Shown here: positions 51,351 to 63,180 of the stretch, one piece after another | Numbering within the stretch: the first letter of the stretch is position 1 | Layout of the letters: each line of letters starts with the position of its first letter | Origin: Zygnema circumcarinatum | Lineage: Eukaryota > Streptophyta > Zygnematophyceae > Zygnematales > Zygnemataceae | Direction: 5' to 3' | Length of the DNA: 64,000 nucleotides | Assembly (NCBI GenBank): GCA_037447605.1 | Contig: CM074808.1 | Location: 1,663,073 to 1,727,072 of the forward strand | Translations under genes and position numbers: made by a program | Notes under the pieces: generated by a model | What the model was told of the DNA's origin: nothing | Seen by the model: only the letters and a program-made list of their open reading frames with translations | Databases searched by the model: none

Positions 51351-53904
51351 ATGGCGAGTGGACGAGTAAGGAGGTCGAGGCGCTTGAAAGATGACCCGCT
51401 TCCGCAGGCTCTGCAGGCTGAGGGAGCAGGCGAGGTTGAGGAGAATAAGGTCTGCAAGGTGACACTGGGGGGGAAAGAGGCTGGGGGTATGAGGAGAGGA
51501 AGAAGGTCGAGAATAGGGCAAAGGGAAATCACCTGAAGATGCTGCGAATAGGCACTTAGGTCACGAAAAATTGCTTGTTGATTTTTTTTGCTGAAGCTCT
51601 GGGTATGTGCGTACAGATGAATATCGTGCATACGAAAAACCTGGAGCAACTTCAATTTCAACTGGAGAGGGAACGTTGCGAAAGCGGAAGTTTGAGGCAG
51701 CAGTTGCTGGTAGAATCGAACGCAAAAGGTGAATACATGACCTGTAAAAGCCTATCTTATTCTGTTAAAATGAAATTTATTTGCTATGCCACTGTGGATG
51801 AAGAAAATACCTAAGTCGGGTAAAATCTTTCCTCTTGTCGCTCTTACTCGTTTATTTTGCCGTATGCTCCGTTCTCCCGATTTCATGATTGGTATTTTCC
51901 TTGAAAGCATGATGCTAACCATGATTTTGAGTCAACATGCTGCCCACAATTGCCCGTCTCTGTTGTAAGGATATGGACTGATTAAATGCTGCTGTTTGGC
52001 CATCGGCGATCGGCGTTAATCGCATTGGTACAGAAAATTCTCGAAGAATGGTGGAGGGAATGGCTTCGTTGCTCAAATGTGAGAGTATCAGAGAAGAACC
52101 GAACGTTGATGTTAAGATTGCTGCAATCCCAGCGAAAAATGGACAAAAAATGGCTTCAACAGAAGCTTTGAAAGCGGACTATGAACAGAAGCTGGCTACT
52201 TTGAATACAGAATTGCTGAAGGTTCAAGCAGAGAATACACAGCTGAAAGAGACCGAAAGAACACTTAAAGGTGAGACGCACCACTTATCTTCAAAGTCAG
52301 CTTGAACATAATATGCTACTTCAAGCACAATTGAGTGAGCGTTGACGTTAATGTGCTTTCGGATAGCCAACAAGAGTTAACGGGCAGATTCGCAAGTAAA
52401 TCAAAGTGGAGGCTTTTCATTTTTTCTCTCGTCGTTGTCGGTTATCTGAATTAGTAGCTTTCTTGTTTGTGAGGTTTCGACAGTTGAGCAGCAGAGAAGT
52501 AACGAGATTAATTTATCACTCGTTCAACAAAACGACACACTCAAACGAATATGCAAGGAACTGGATGAGCTTTATCAAGCAGCTGTGAATAAGGTGGAGA
52601 AAACGTCAAGAGATGTTCAAGAAAGGGATGCGAGAAAAATGGAAAGCATTGATACAATTATGCCCGCCAGTAACAACAGACCAATCACATGCAGAGAGGT
52701 AAGTGCAAAGCAAGAAGGAAGATATTAATTTTGTAACGTTAATCAGCATTCCGTTCTGGGATGTTCAGAACCATCTCATTGATTTGTATAAAGTATGAGT
52801 TCCTTGCGCTTTTTCAGCTTCCAGCGTACATGGTCTCCTCAACTTTTTCTGATTGAGTAGAAGATGTTGATGGTTGCTTCACGGAAGGTCATTCAACTTG
52901 CATCGGTTGCTATGTTTATTGGAGAGACTGTATGATTGATCCCTTTGACTAGGTCCCCTATTCTAGGCTTGGCTGGTCTATTTGTTAACAAGACTTTTTG
53001 GTCTTCAAAGTCGTGATCAAGCGGATGCATTCAGTGCTTCTCTGTCATCACATGAATTCTTATCAAGTGTGTACTGAATATATCGACGACATGTCCCTTC
53101 GATTAATAAATCTGTGCACTCCTTGTAGACGGGGATACAGTCTTTTTTAGGTGATTGGGTGCCTTAATTCTGTTTTGCTTGTCCCATTTTTGCTTGTTTG
53201 CAGGAGCAGCGGAAATTAGATCCACCGACTATGCAGCAGGCAGCTATGATGCAATCACCTGAGCTAAATGGCCAATCACAATCATCGTCGGTTATTGATG
53301 AAGGAATGGACAAAAGAAAGTCGAAGGATGTTGCTAAACAACGCAGCAAGGCAAACCCAAAAGAGAAGACAAACGAAAACATTGACATGCTACAAGGTCA
53401 GCTGCGGAGATCCAAGCGAGTCGCAACTGTGAAGGTGGCGGTTGACGAAGATAAGGTACGGAAAACCTCTTGCAGAGGTCAACTTGGTTAGCAATTGGCG
53501 GGCATTTCTTCTTCACTCCTGAGCCTTGCATCTGTATGAATCACTGACGTGAAGCAAACTAGGTCAAGGATTGGACATGAACATACAGTGGATGAAACAG
53601 CATCATCACCGTGTGACGCATGTCACATGTGCAGGAAAACAGAACGCCCCTTCAGCCCCGGGATAACCTGAAGCCTCCATCGGAAGAGAGGCAGAAGCCC
53701 TCACTTTCAAAGACCAAGTCATCAAAAGCCGCAAGCAATGCTTCTAGGAGAGGGGTGAAGAGGACCCTGCCGCCCTCTCAGACTCTTGAGGAAGACTTGT
53801 TGGTGGAATCACCCCCTCTTAAGCAGGCTAAGGGGATTGCGGGCTTATTCGCTAATGCGTTTCGAGTGCCAAAAACAAAGAGCACCCCTACGAGCGTGGA
53901 GTGA
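51351..53904 (+). CDS. Coiled-coil protein with a KEN box, function unknown
   Basis: Six exons join in phase: 51351-51449, 51617-51728, 52034-52270, 52484-52698, 53204-53455 and 53635-53904 (TGA). They encode 394 aa. A basic N-terminus (RVRRSRRLK) is followed by two heptad-rich segments, about residues 35-72 (LEQLQFQLERER) and about 115-215 (LKADYEQKLATLNTELL, then LSLVQQNDTLKRICKEL). A polar middle, a basic cluster (LRRSKRVATVK) and a Lys/Ser/Pro-rich tail complete it. K305-E306-N307, followed by RTPLQP, is a KEN-type destruction motif of the kind read by APC/C, and it spans the intron between exons 5 and 6. The layout (N-terminal coiled coil, basic SRR/RRS patches, degron) recalls chromosome-cohesion proteins such as shugoshin, but I cannot align it to a known family, so no function is assigned. 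Confidence 0.75.
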
Positions 53905-54419
53905 GGTCCTAGGGACGATTCAATACGACAAAGCGCAAAGCTATTTAAGGTTTATTTATTTATTTATGGTTAATGCCGTGCTCCAGCCGAGGAAGGATTG
54001 TACTCAAATAATCAGCTTACTAGCTTTTCGACATTTTTTGTTTCTGAAGTCCCCTAATTTCATACAGTTAGGATGTCGATTGACACAGGAGGATGTTGAC
54101 TTTACATTCATCTTGTATCCAATAAACAAGATTAGAGTCCCCAATGCTATCCTTTACAAACCTATTTATCTCGTATTCCGAAGTCCCTCATTTCAATCGT
54201 AATCACAGCCTTTGTTTTCATGAGTTCAGCGAGGGGAGTGAGCTTCCATGGAAACCCTAATCGTAGCTTAAGCTGCTTAGAGCAGTGCATTCCGCGGAGG
54301 CAGACTGAAAGGAAGAACTGACAAAAGGAGCCAATCTCCTTGAGGCCGGCACTGGGTTGCTGACAAGCCAGATTATTTTATGAATTGCATTGATTTTCTA
54401 ATGCATTTGTTGGGTTCTA

Positions 54420-54840
54420 CGGCTAGGGTTTTGGGCGGAAGGGTTTAGGGTTTATGCTTGAAGGTTCGGAAGTTAAGGGTTTTAAGGTTTATGATTTAGG
54501 GTTCGGGTTCAGGGTGTTAAGGGTTTGTGGTCGAGGCTTATAAGGTTTAGTCTTAGGGTCCGGGTTTAGGGTTCAGGATTTTGACTAAGGAGTTAAGGTT
54601 CTAGGGTTAGGGATTAGGGTTTAGGTTCAGGGTTTAAGGTTTGTGTTTTGGGCATTGCGGTTAGTGTTTATTTCTAGGTTTAAGGTTCAAGGGGGTTGGG
54701 TTGAGGGTTTAACGGTTTAGGATTAGGATTTGTAGGGGGGCTTAGGGTTTAGAATTTTAGGGTTAGAACTTTCGAATTTTGCAATGAGGGTTTAAGGTTT
54801 TCGCCAGTTTTTAAGGTTCAGGGTTTAAGGTTGTAGGGAG
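54420..54840 (+). repeat. Degenerate interstitial telomere-like tract (TTTAGGG orientation)
   Basis: Over about 420 bases, motifs such as GGGTTTAGGG, GGGTTTAAGG, TTAGGGTTCGGG and GTTAAGGGTTT recur with varied spacing. The core is the plant telomere unit TTTAGGG, heavily diverged. It reads G-rich on the plus strand. Confidence 0.8.
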
Positions 54841-55109
54841 GGGTTAGAGAACCCAATGCGCACCGCCGGAGCTAGCCAACAAGACAAAAACCGTACAATT
54901 TGGTGTCGTATGCGGGGCGGTCTCCTGCAAGTGGCGAAACGAAAAGGGCGGTTGTCGCGATGTTTTGGCCAAACAAAAAGTGAGAAAAAAAAAAAAAAAA
55001 AAAAAAGGGGGATCTGTGTAAGTGCGTTCGTTTGACACGACCGTAACTGGAAGCATAGAAACGGCCTTTCCCGCGTGCCCAACTGTACGGCAGCAAGGAA
55101 CGGTCACAG

Positions 55110-55200
55110 ACTAACAGTACAGTACTGTACTGTACAGTACTGTTCTGTACAGTACGAACATGTACAACTGCGTACTGTATGAAAGTGTACGAAAGTGTAC
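55110..55200. repeat. GTAC-rich palindromic block
   Basis: Overlapping AGTACAGTACTGTACTGTAC units followed by GTACAACTGCGTACTG and two GTGTACG units form a dense series of GTAC cores and can fold back on themselves. It lies 80-170 bases upstream of the SYF2 start codon. Confidence 0.7.
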
Positions 55201-55279
55201 GGAAGGTCGCCCTCTTTTGCCGCGATCACATGGAAGCAGGTGGGTGGGCGGGTGGGTTTTAGGGTTTGAGGGCGCAGCC

Positions 55280-57702
55280 ATGGCCATGGCGGAAGAAGGT
55301 GCGGGCCTGCGCGCGCATCCCAAGTGCGTGAACGCCTCCAACCCCTATCACGAGTGCTCAGACTATTGTTTTCGCAAAATTGCGCAGCTGGAGGGGGAGG
55401 GCGCGGATGCTGGAGTCGCAGAACAGGCCGAAGGTGTGCTTGGCGATTCTGTTATCACGTGCAACTGTATTTGCGAAGGGAGTGAAGTAGTCTAAAAGAA
55501 CTATCTTTTTGATTTTATTTTTCATTCAGCAAAGGATTTTGCAGTTCAGGTGGTCGGAAACACCGGTAAGAAGCCTGGCATGAGAGTTGAATTGCTTTTC
55601 ATTGCAGGTACAGTGAAGATATTGGTAATAAAAATTTCCTTATGCTTTTGTGGTTTCGGCGCAATTTTCTCTCGCAGATGCTTCTACTCTGGAACTCGCA
55701 TCCCTTCCAACTGCCTTCGGTCGTCAGCCATCTGGCAATCGGAAGAAGGATGCTGCAGATGAAGCCGTTACCCAGGCAACGTTTATTACTGTGGGTAATA
55801 TTGAAGAGAATCCTCCGGAGGAAGTGACTCTAAATGAAACTGTAGAGGAAGTGGCGGCAGAGGAGGAAATTCCAGCTGATTACACGGGTTTAAGCGACAG
55901 GCAGAAGAAGCTCTTCGATCTGAGGCTGAAGCTGGTGAGATTAGGTCCTCGACTGTATGCTTTGACTTTGCTTTCTTGTGTGAAACATAATGTAAACATA
56001 ACAGCAGAGATTTGTGCATGGGCGTGGGCGTGCTGTCGTGCCATTTCTTAATCTCTGTCCAATACTCTTTAAACTGGAAGTGGATGCTTACAGGTGATGG
56101 TTTATATTCATTCAGTGTCAATTTGGATCTTAGAAGTCAATTTTGCCTGAGTACGTGGATCCAACGTGTGGATTTTGCGCATAGGAAACCTGGCTGTGCA
56201 ATCTGCAGTGTTGCGGCCGTCCTGTCTATTGGAGGCCATGCAGTCATACGATTCTCAGCCTTAGTTGTTTAATGATAATAAATTACCCGGCGTACCTTGT
56301 TTTCTTAAGACCGTTCTGTTTGACAACGCATTGAATGAAGATGTACTTAGCATAAACGTCCTTGTCTGAAACTGTTTTGTGCTGGATCAGAATCAAGCTC
56401 GGAAAGCCAACCAGGGCGCTGTTGTTGCTGAAAGGAAGCGTGAAAACGAACCTGACGAACCACGAGGAATGTCGAAACAGAAGTGGTTTGAGGAAAAGAA
56501 AAGGCGGATAGGAAGGCAACTTGAAGCAAGTAATTTGGACATGACTCAAGCCTTCATGCTGGACACTCAAGAAGAAGCTGAGGCCAAGTACAAAAAGTGG
56601 GAGGAGAAGGACGCTCCTTTTGGTTGGGATGGTAAGTTCCTTGCAAAGATAAGCTATTGCATTTGAAGCTTGGTTCCCACCTTGAGTGTTTAGCAACATA
56701 TTTGGCATGCGTTGCAGTTTTGTCTCCAGAAGTTTGTAAAGAATTATGCTGTCTTCGTCCCACTCCACTCACAAGGAAGAGTTTAGTTCTTGCCAAGCCT
56801 TGTGTAGTCAATAGTCAAGGTGGAGTGCTACAGATGTATTGCCTGTCTGAATGTCTGGTAGTAAAAGTGCTGTCAGCTCTTCATTTAACTGCCAGGAAAT
56901 GTTGGTGGCTTACATTTTTTCTCAGAGCTGCTCCATGGTATTTTTAGACAACTGCTCCATTGTTGTAGCGATGGAGCGTGTGTTGTTTTTATCACGAAAG
57001 TGATTCGATGCACTATTTGCAACCCATGCATTTGTTTGGCAGTCAGGCTGAATGGCTGGGTGTGAATTTATCTTCGCCTTTTGCAGCCATCCTTGTATTG
57101 CAGAAGTTGACATAACACATGAGTATGAAATTTGACCTTGCAGTGTTCAACCAAAAATCGCTTTACAAAGCCTATGAGAAGCGGACAAAGAACATTCCAA
57201 CCACGATGGAGGAGTACAGCAAGGCAAAAGCGGCTGATCCTGAGTTTTACAGGGACAGCGCAAGCTTGGCTTATGGAAAAGTAAACACTTTTTTCTTCTA
57301 CCTGCACTCCATATTATCAGAAAGTATTTGTTCGGAGAGTCTGCATTTTTTCTGAAGGGAGTCGTCTTTCATCAGACATGTTAAGCTTTTAGAAGCCCAA
57401 CTATGATGAAGTTCTTTCTCGGCTCATGGGAAAATCTTTTGACACCCCCCCCTCACCCCCCCCTTTTTACGCAGCCTGTAAATGATACTCCAGAGAATGT
57501 TGATCGAATGGTTCGGGAGTTAGAGGAACGGTCGTTGAAGCGCAAAGACTTTAGCCGCCGAAGACGTTATCACGAAGAAAAAGACATCGATTCCATCAAT
57601 GACCGTAATGAGCACTTCAACAGGAAAATTGAGCGGGCTTTTGGCAAATATACTGTCGAGATTAAAAACAATTTGGAGCGAGGAACTGCGCTTCCTGATT
57701 AG
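55280..57702 (+). CDS. SYF2: Pre-mRNA-splicing factor SYF2 (GCIP-interacting family)
   Basis: Six exons join in phase: 55280-55433, 55530-55565, 55678-55934, 56391-56631, 57144-57280 and 57475-57702 (TAG). They encode 350 aa. The N-terminus carries the plant-type [18 protein letters not shown] motif with three regularly placed cysteines. An acidic variable stretch follows, then the conserved SYF2 domain: [47 protein letters not shown], and the C-terminal [20 protein letters not shown] and [14 protein letters not shown]2 is a helical component of the NineTeen/Prp19-associated spliceosome (yeast Ntc31), needed for pre-mRNA splicing in the nucleus. ATG at 55280 is chosen because it directly precedes the conserved motif; a second ATG follows two codons later. 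Confidence 0.97.
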
Positions 57703-60700
57703 GTATGAGAGATGGGAAGACCCGTTCAGTGTCAGCAGCTTATGAGCCTCCCGCACTGCAGAAGAATAACAGTTAGCTGAGAAAGCACATAGGGCACTTG
57801 AACTGCAGACAAGTTGAATCGCGTTCAGACATGAAGGGCTGCTGCTCTGAAGTGGCTGCTTTAACGTAGAACCGTGTCTATGGATATTTTTTTTTGGTGA
57901 TTGAGTCTGCTGCAATTTGGAATAGCTCGACTTCGTGTAGCAGGGCAAGGGCCAAGCTAGATAAAGCGACAGGATTGAAGAGGTTGAAATTCACTGAACG
58001 GGTTCGAACTGGTTCAGACTCGCCTTGTCTCCACGGGGGCAAATAGGGCAACATGTGTATAGAGATTTGGGAGCTTGATGGTTGACGACACAGAATGCTA
58101 TCAGCTCATGATTTTGGATGGATTAGGCGGAGAGAGTTGCTGTGAGAAGTTCAGTTTTTAGGTAGCAATTAAGCATCCGAAGCAGCTAAGAGGTTCACAG
58201 TACTGCTCGCACAAGTCTTCTTTGGAGGCGATGGTCTGCGAATGGAGACCATTTTCTGTTGTTTTCTTACGGTGAGTCTAAATCTGAACACTCTTTATGC
58301 GTGGAGGTTTTCATTTTGCACATTGTGACATCTCATATGTTGTTGAAGTCAACGAGTGGTGTCTACGGTCAGTCGTCCTTAGTGGTTTGTATGCGCCAGC
58401 TGGCCGAGCGTTCGCTTTCTGAGCAGTGAAGCAGCGTGGTATTCCGCGGGAAAAGGTATTGCGGCACACCTCTGGTGTGATTGGCGCAGAGTGCCGGGCA
58501 GCCATGGCTACTCCACAGTTGGTTTTTTGCTGTGGGGTGAATGGTGTCCTACATGTAGCAAGGTCTATAAGTTCCTTGTCAGTTGTGCCTCGTGAGCTCG
58601 ACTAGGTTGTCAATGGATTTGGGAGAGTGTTGCGACATGCTGTGCGAAGATCAATTGGCGATCATTTTAAGGGTTTTTTTGTTTTCGTTTGTGTAACGGC
58701 TTTGGAAGTATCTTATTGCACACTGCATGCCATTCGTCAGTGTTTCTGTGGATTCGTACTGTTGGGTGGAACTTTGTTTCAAGGCAGGTTGTGTTTCAGA
58801 AGTGGTTTGGGCAGAGGAAAAACCTGAAAGAAGGATCTGAAGGAGCTGCTAGACATCTGCAGGTGCAGTCTCTATTGGGGCGGCCATGGATGGTTCTACA
58901 ACATGTTTCAGTGCTTCTCTGTCCGGGCCAGCTGTGAGTTTGGCCAGCGGAACAGCATTGAGGCTGAGCGGGAGTTGAGGAGTACAGCGTAGTCAGCTTC
59001 CTGCAAGAGGTCTTGATGTACGGTTTGCTTGAGCCATGTGAGTTAAAAATGACGCCGAGAATGTGTACAGGAGTCGTACGTGGAATAGCGTTTTTTCGAG
59101 GTCTCGTTTTAGGATTTTATACAAGTCGTTTGGTTGTTCTTTTATGGCTTTTTTTGAAAGCCATGCATGCGCTCTTGCGTAGTGCTGTGCTCAGCGGATT
59201 TTCAGTGAGATATGAGTGCCAACATTTGCTCATGCGCATGGCCTCATTTGTCTGAGTGAATGTTCTCCTGTTCCGAGAAAGAATAGACATTTTTTGCTTT
59301 GCAGGTGCATGCTCTTGGCACTGTTGGATTCGGTCTGCATAGACTGAAAATATGGCCGAGAACGGCTGTCAAGTGCCACACTGTTTGGAGCACAGCCATT
59401 GTGCAGCGCAGGAGGCTGTGTGGTTCATGCACAACGCTAATGCAGGTTCTTGAGAGATCCTACTCTCTGCACGCTCTTGCTGGACCGTAGAGAAAATGGT
59501 TGGATATATCTGCAGGTCTGCCTTCCCGATAAGAGCACGTGAGACGAAACCATGGCAACTTCGGGAATCTGTCCATCTCAAAAGGCAGGTCGGCAGTTTC
59601 CGCTGCGGTGTAATTTGGTTAAGGTTGTTTTCCTATTCCTCTATCGTGCTTTCTCCATTTTTTAACTTGATTCAAAGTGAAATACCCTGTAAACAGTGCC
59701 CGTGTTACAGGTTCACAACCCTTGGTAGCTCAAACGATAAGCATAAAAGTTTGTGCAACGTAGAAGTGTGGCAGGTGAGGTCACACCTCGATCACACTCG
59801 ACAGTACTCGGACTTACGATATTTAACAATATAATTTACAAAACGATATTTTACCATATATCGCCCACCCACTTGTATCGATGACACTTACAAGTCGACC
59901 GAGCCAGATCATCGTCAAGTATCGCCACGCGATACATCTCCAAATGTCGCATCGAAAAATATCCCGGAAATTCGATATACCGCATGCCATGTGGCAGAAG
60001 CCAGGCCTGCCGGTTGGCACTGCAACGACCCATGTTGTAACTGGAGGATGAGGGTCTAAGCCCTAAACCCTAAAACCCGAATCCCTAAACCGCCACCCCT
60101 GAACCCTGACCCCCCAACCCTAAACCCTACCCCCTGCACCCTAACCCGCACCTGCAAGTCCAGCACGGAGTGCGCGGGGCGGGTGCTCCACAGTTTGAAG
60201 GCGCGCAGGAGCCCCCCCCGCCCACGCGCACGCCGTACGTCCGTACGTACGTCCGTACGCGAGCGAGCGAGCAGGAAGGTCTCAGAGGCTGCCCCGGGCG
60301 GGAGCCGCGCAGTAGTCGCCGCGGGGGCAGAGGGGGGTTGACACGTGTCAAAATTGCGAGAGAGGGAGAGCGAGAAAGAGAGAGGGCACTCGCTGTTCGT
60401 CCATGACGGAATCGATCCTCTTCCGCCGCATCTCCCTCTCACTCTCTCTCATTTCCTCACTCTCACTCTCTCAATTTGAAGCATATATCTCTTCGACCTT
60501 TCTCTCGCTCTCTCCCTCGCTTTCTGTCTCCTGCTCCTTCCCTTCCCACTCTCACGACCTCTCCCATTTTCTGCCACTGTACTTCCCCTCCTTCGAGTTC
60601 CTTCATGCATTCAGTTTGCGGGGCGCAAAGCTCAAAATATTTACAATTTGGGCGGCGGTGATAGTAGCGGAACTTCTTAGCTTCTTAACTTTTTAACTTC

Positions 60701-61289
60701 GTAGCTCGCTACGAGTAGCAAAATTCTGCTTTTTTTTAGCTCGAGGCTTGTCCTTGCTTCGTCAAACAGTAGAGTATAATTTGAAGTAGAGTAGAGTAAG
60801 ACAACAAAATGGCATTTTTCTTTAAATAAGTAGAAATCAAGTTTATTTCGGTTCAATCCTTAGAATGGCAATTCTATCGTTTAGGTAATTCAATCATAAA
60901 TGAATCTTACTCAGATACTAAAAAACTTGAAAAATTTAACGCTGAATGATCGTTTGCCTCTAAAAAATCAACAAGGAGATTGAAGGGAGAGGTAAATGAC
61001 GAGAAAGGGAGACAAGACAAGAAAAAAAAAGAAGAAAAAAAAAATGAAATGAAATAAAGATAGATGAGAAAGAGGAGGAGATATGTGGACGTTTTCTATA
61101 GTGTCAAATGTAATTAACATGGCGTCATATATATTGCCCCTTTATAAGAAAACAAATTCGAAATACAAAAAGATGACAAAAAAGAAGAAGGTAAAGATAC
61201 TTAGTGACTTTTGATTTTTTAAGAAAAACAACTTGCATGATAGCGTACATTTCGGAACCTCAAAGCTATGGAGAAGCTTTGAAAGGTGA
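57703..61289. other. Long non-coding stretch downstream of SYF2
   Basis: The first few hundred bases are presumed 3' UTR of SYF2. From about 58000 to 59850 I see no exon with splice sites and family similarity in either strand. About 60056-60150 holds CCCTAAA-type telomere-like repeats. About 60150-60400 is GC-rich with a GTACGTCCGTACGTACG block and a GAGCGAGCGAGC run, like other promoter-type islands here. About 60420-60600 is a CT-rich tract, and 60760-61250 is very AT-rich. Confidence 0.5.
60056..60150 (+). repeat. Degenerate interstitial telomere-like tract (CCCTAAA orientation)
   Basis: AAGCCCTAAACCCTAAAACCC, CCCTAAACCG, CCAACCCTAAACCC and CACCCTAACCC recur over about 95 bases. This is the complement orientation of the tract at 54420-54840, so the two point toward each other across SYF2. 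Confidence 0.8.
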
Positions 61290-63180
61290 GGCTCTAAAAA
61301 GTGGAGGGTGGCCATTAATAGTGAACTAAGCAGCCTGGAGAAGAATGGAAAGAGGAGATTAGAGGAACTTCCTAAGAGTAGGAAGACTATTGGTTGCAAA
61401 TGGGTGTTCAAGGTGAAGCGTAAGGCTGACGGGAGTGTGGATCGCTTAGAGGCTAAGTTAGTAGCAAAGAGGTATAGCCAAAAAAAGGGGATAGATTACT
61501 CTGAGACTTTTGCACTAGTGTGGTAAAGTTTAACTCCCTTTGTTCACTCATTTTAATTGTAGTAGTTGAGAAGATGCATGTCCATCAACTTGATATTAAG
61601 ACTGCATTCCTTTATAGGGATCTTAGTAAAGAGATCTATATGGAGTAACCGAAGGGTACAATAGTAGTAGGAAAGGAGCACCTCGTATGCAAATTGGTAA
61701 AGAGCCTTTACGGGCTTAAGCAGACACCCCGGATTTAATACCAAAAGATTGATGATCATTTGTAAAGGAGAGAATACAAGCGCTTTCAATCAGACTACTC
61801 TGCCTACAACAAAGGTACTTGGAAAGAGCTATTGTATGTGGGCATTTATGTCAATGATTTGATCATTATAAGTTCTTCAATGCAAAGCATTCAAAGTCTG
61901 AAAGACTTGATGAAGAAGAACTTTCAAATGTTAGACTTAAATGAGGCCCAATATTTATTAGGAATTAGTCTTCAAGTTCTTGAGGGGGACTGTTGGCTAT
62001 GGGATCAAGTTTGAAGCAAGGAGTAAAAGTGAGGTATATTGTTATACGAATGCAAATTAGGGAGGCGACGTAGATACAACAAGATCTACCTTTGGATATG
62101 CATTCATGAACAACAAAAGAGTGGTGACTTGGAGCTCTAAGCTCTAAGATTCAATAGCATTGTCAAAAATTGAAGCGGAGTACATGGCAGCGTGCCATAC
62201 AGCCAAGGAAGTAGCTTGGTTGCAACAGTTCTTTGAAAAGTGTGAGTGGCCTCAAACTCCTTCGCAACTGTTGACAAATAACCAGTCCTCAATGACTTTG
62301 ATGCAAAATCTAGTCTTTTACAAGAGGTCTAAGCACATCAGGATTGAGTATCATTTTGTCTGTGAGCTTGTGGTTGAAGGAAGAATGGTTGTAGTTTATG
62401 TTGGCACAAACAACCAAGTAGTAGACATGCTTACAAAAGGGGTCAATGGAGAGACGTTGTGGAAAAACAACATGCTTGTAGGATTGGGGCCTCAAAAGAA
62501 CTAAGTACCAAGAGGGGGAATGTTAGTGTATATTAGTTAGTGGTACATAGTTAGTTAGTGTATGTGTTTGTTTAGGAGTCTAAAAAGGCTAGGCAGTAGA
62601 ACTAGGGTCGAGCTAAGATCTGGCCAGAGTCCAAAGGTGTGTTGGAGACACTTAAGGCACGAGTCACGGGAGGCCATCAGAACAAGGGTCCGCAACGGAT
62701 ACGAATGGCCGGCTATGTTGAGACAAAGTACAAAATGGTGCGCAGCCAACAATGTGTGATGTGATAAGCATGGCATGCATCTAAAGATGCATGATGTGAC
62801 TAATGTGCAACTAAAGACATGTGACGTGATAGGCGTGTAGGCATAGGCGTGTGGCAAGACCAACGCTTAGTGTTTGCTAGCAGGGTTGGTAGCCGCCCAT
62901 GGCTGTTGCTTTGGGTGAAATATAAATTGAGTGGGAGAACATTGAGACTTAACTTTGGGTGTAGACTGCAAGAAGCAGTAGGTGAAGCTTCTTGAAATGT
63001 GGTGGAGCTTCACAGCTTGAGGGTGGTAGTCATTAAGTGGAGTAGAGGTGCAGGGGGTGACTCTTGCTACGTGCTTGTATTTCCATTTGAATGTTAAGAG
63101 TTTTAGGTCATTGTGCTTTTTCTTAATTTTTTGTTTTTGTGTTTTATTTTTATTCTTTGCCTGGGGTTGTTTTAAACTTT
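61290..63180 (+). mobile_element. Decayed Ty1/copia retrotransposon, 3' part
   Basis: The reverse transcriptase begins at about 61300 (ELPKSRKTIGCKWVFKVKRK, then LVAKRYSQKKGIDYSETFA), but the frame breaks after that. Continuing in other frames are VHQLDIKTAFLYRDL and SLYGLKQTP with internal stops. The YVDD active site reads YVND near 61850. A deletion follows LGISLQV. RNase H then appears (about 62040-62500; SKIEAEYMAACHTAKEVAWL) with stops at a Trp codon and after SSKL. A polypurine tract (62511-62520) leads directly into TGTTAGTG at 62521, a likely 3' LTR start; its end, near 63180, is a guess. Gag, protease, integrase and a matching 5' LTR are not in the window. The element is inactive. 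Confidence 0.85.

Larger units (their letters stand above)
53905..55279. other. Spacer with telomere-like tract and GTAC-rich block before SYF2
   Basis: The first part (to about 54400) is presumed 3' UTR of the coiled-coil gene. It is followed by degenerate TTTAGGG repeats (54420-54840), a 20-odd base poly-A run (about 54985-55006) and an AGTACAGTACTGTAC block at about 55110-55200. A GGGTTTTAGGGTTTGAG telo-box-like site sits immediately upstream of the SYF2 start codon. Confidence 0.6.
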
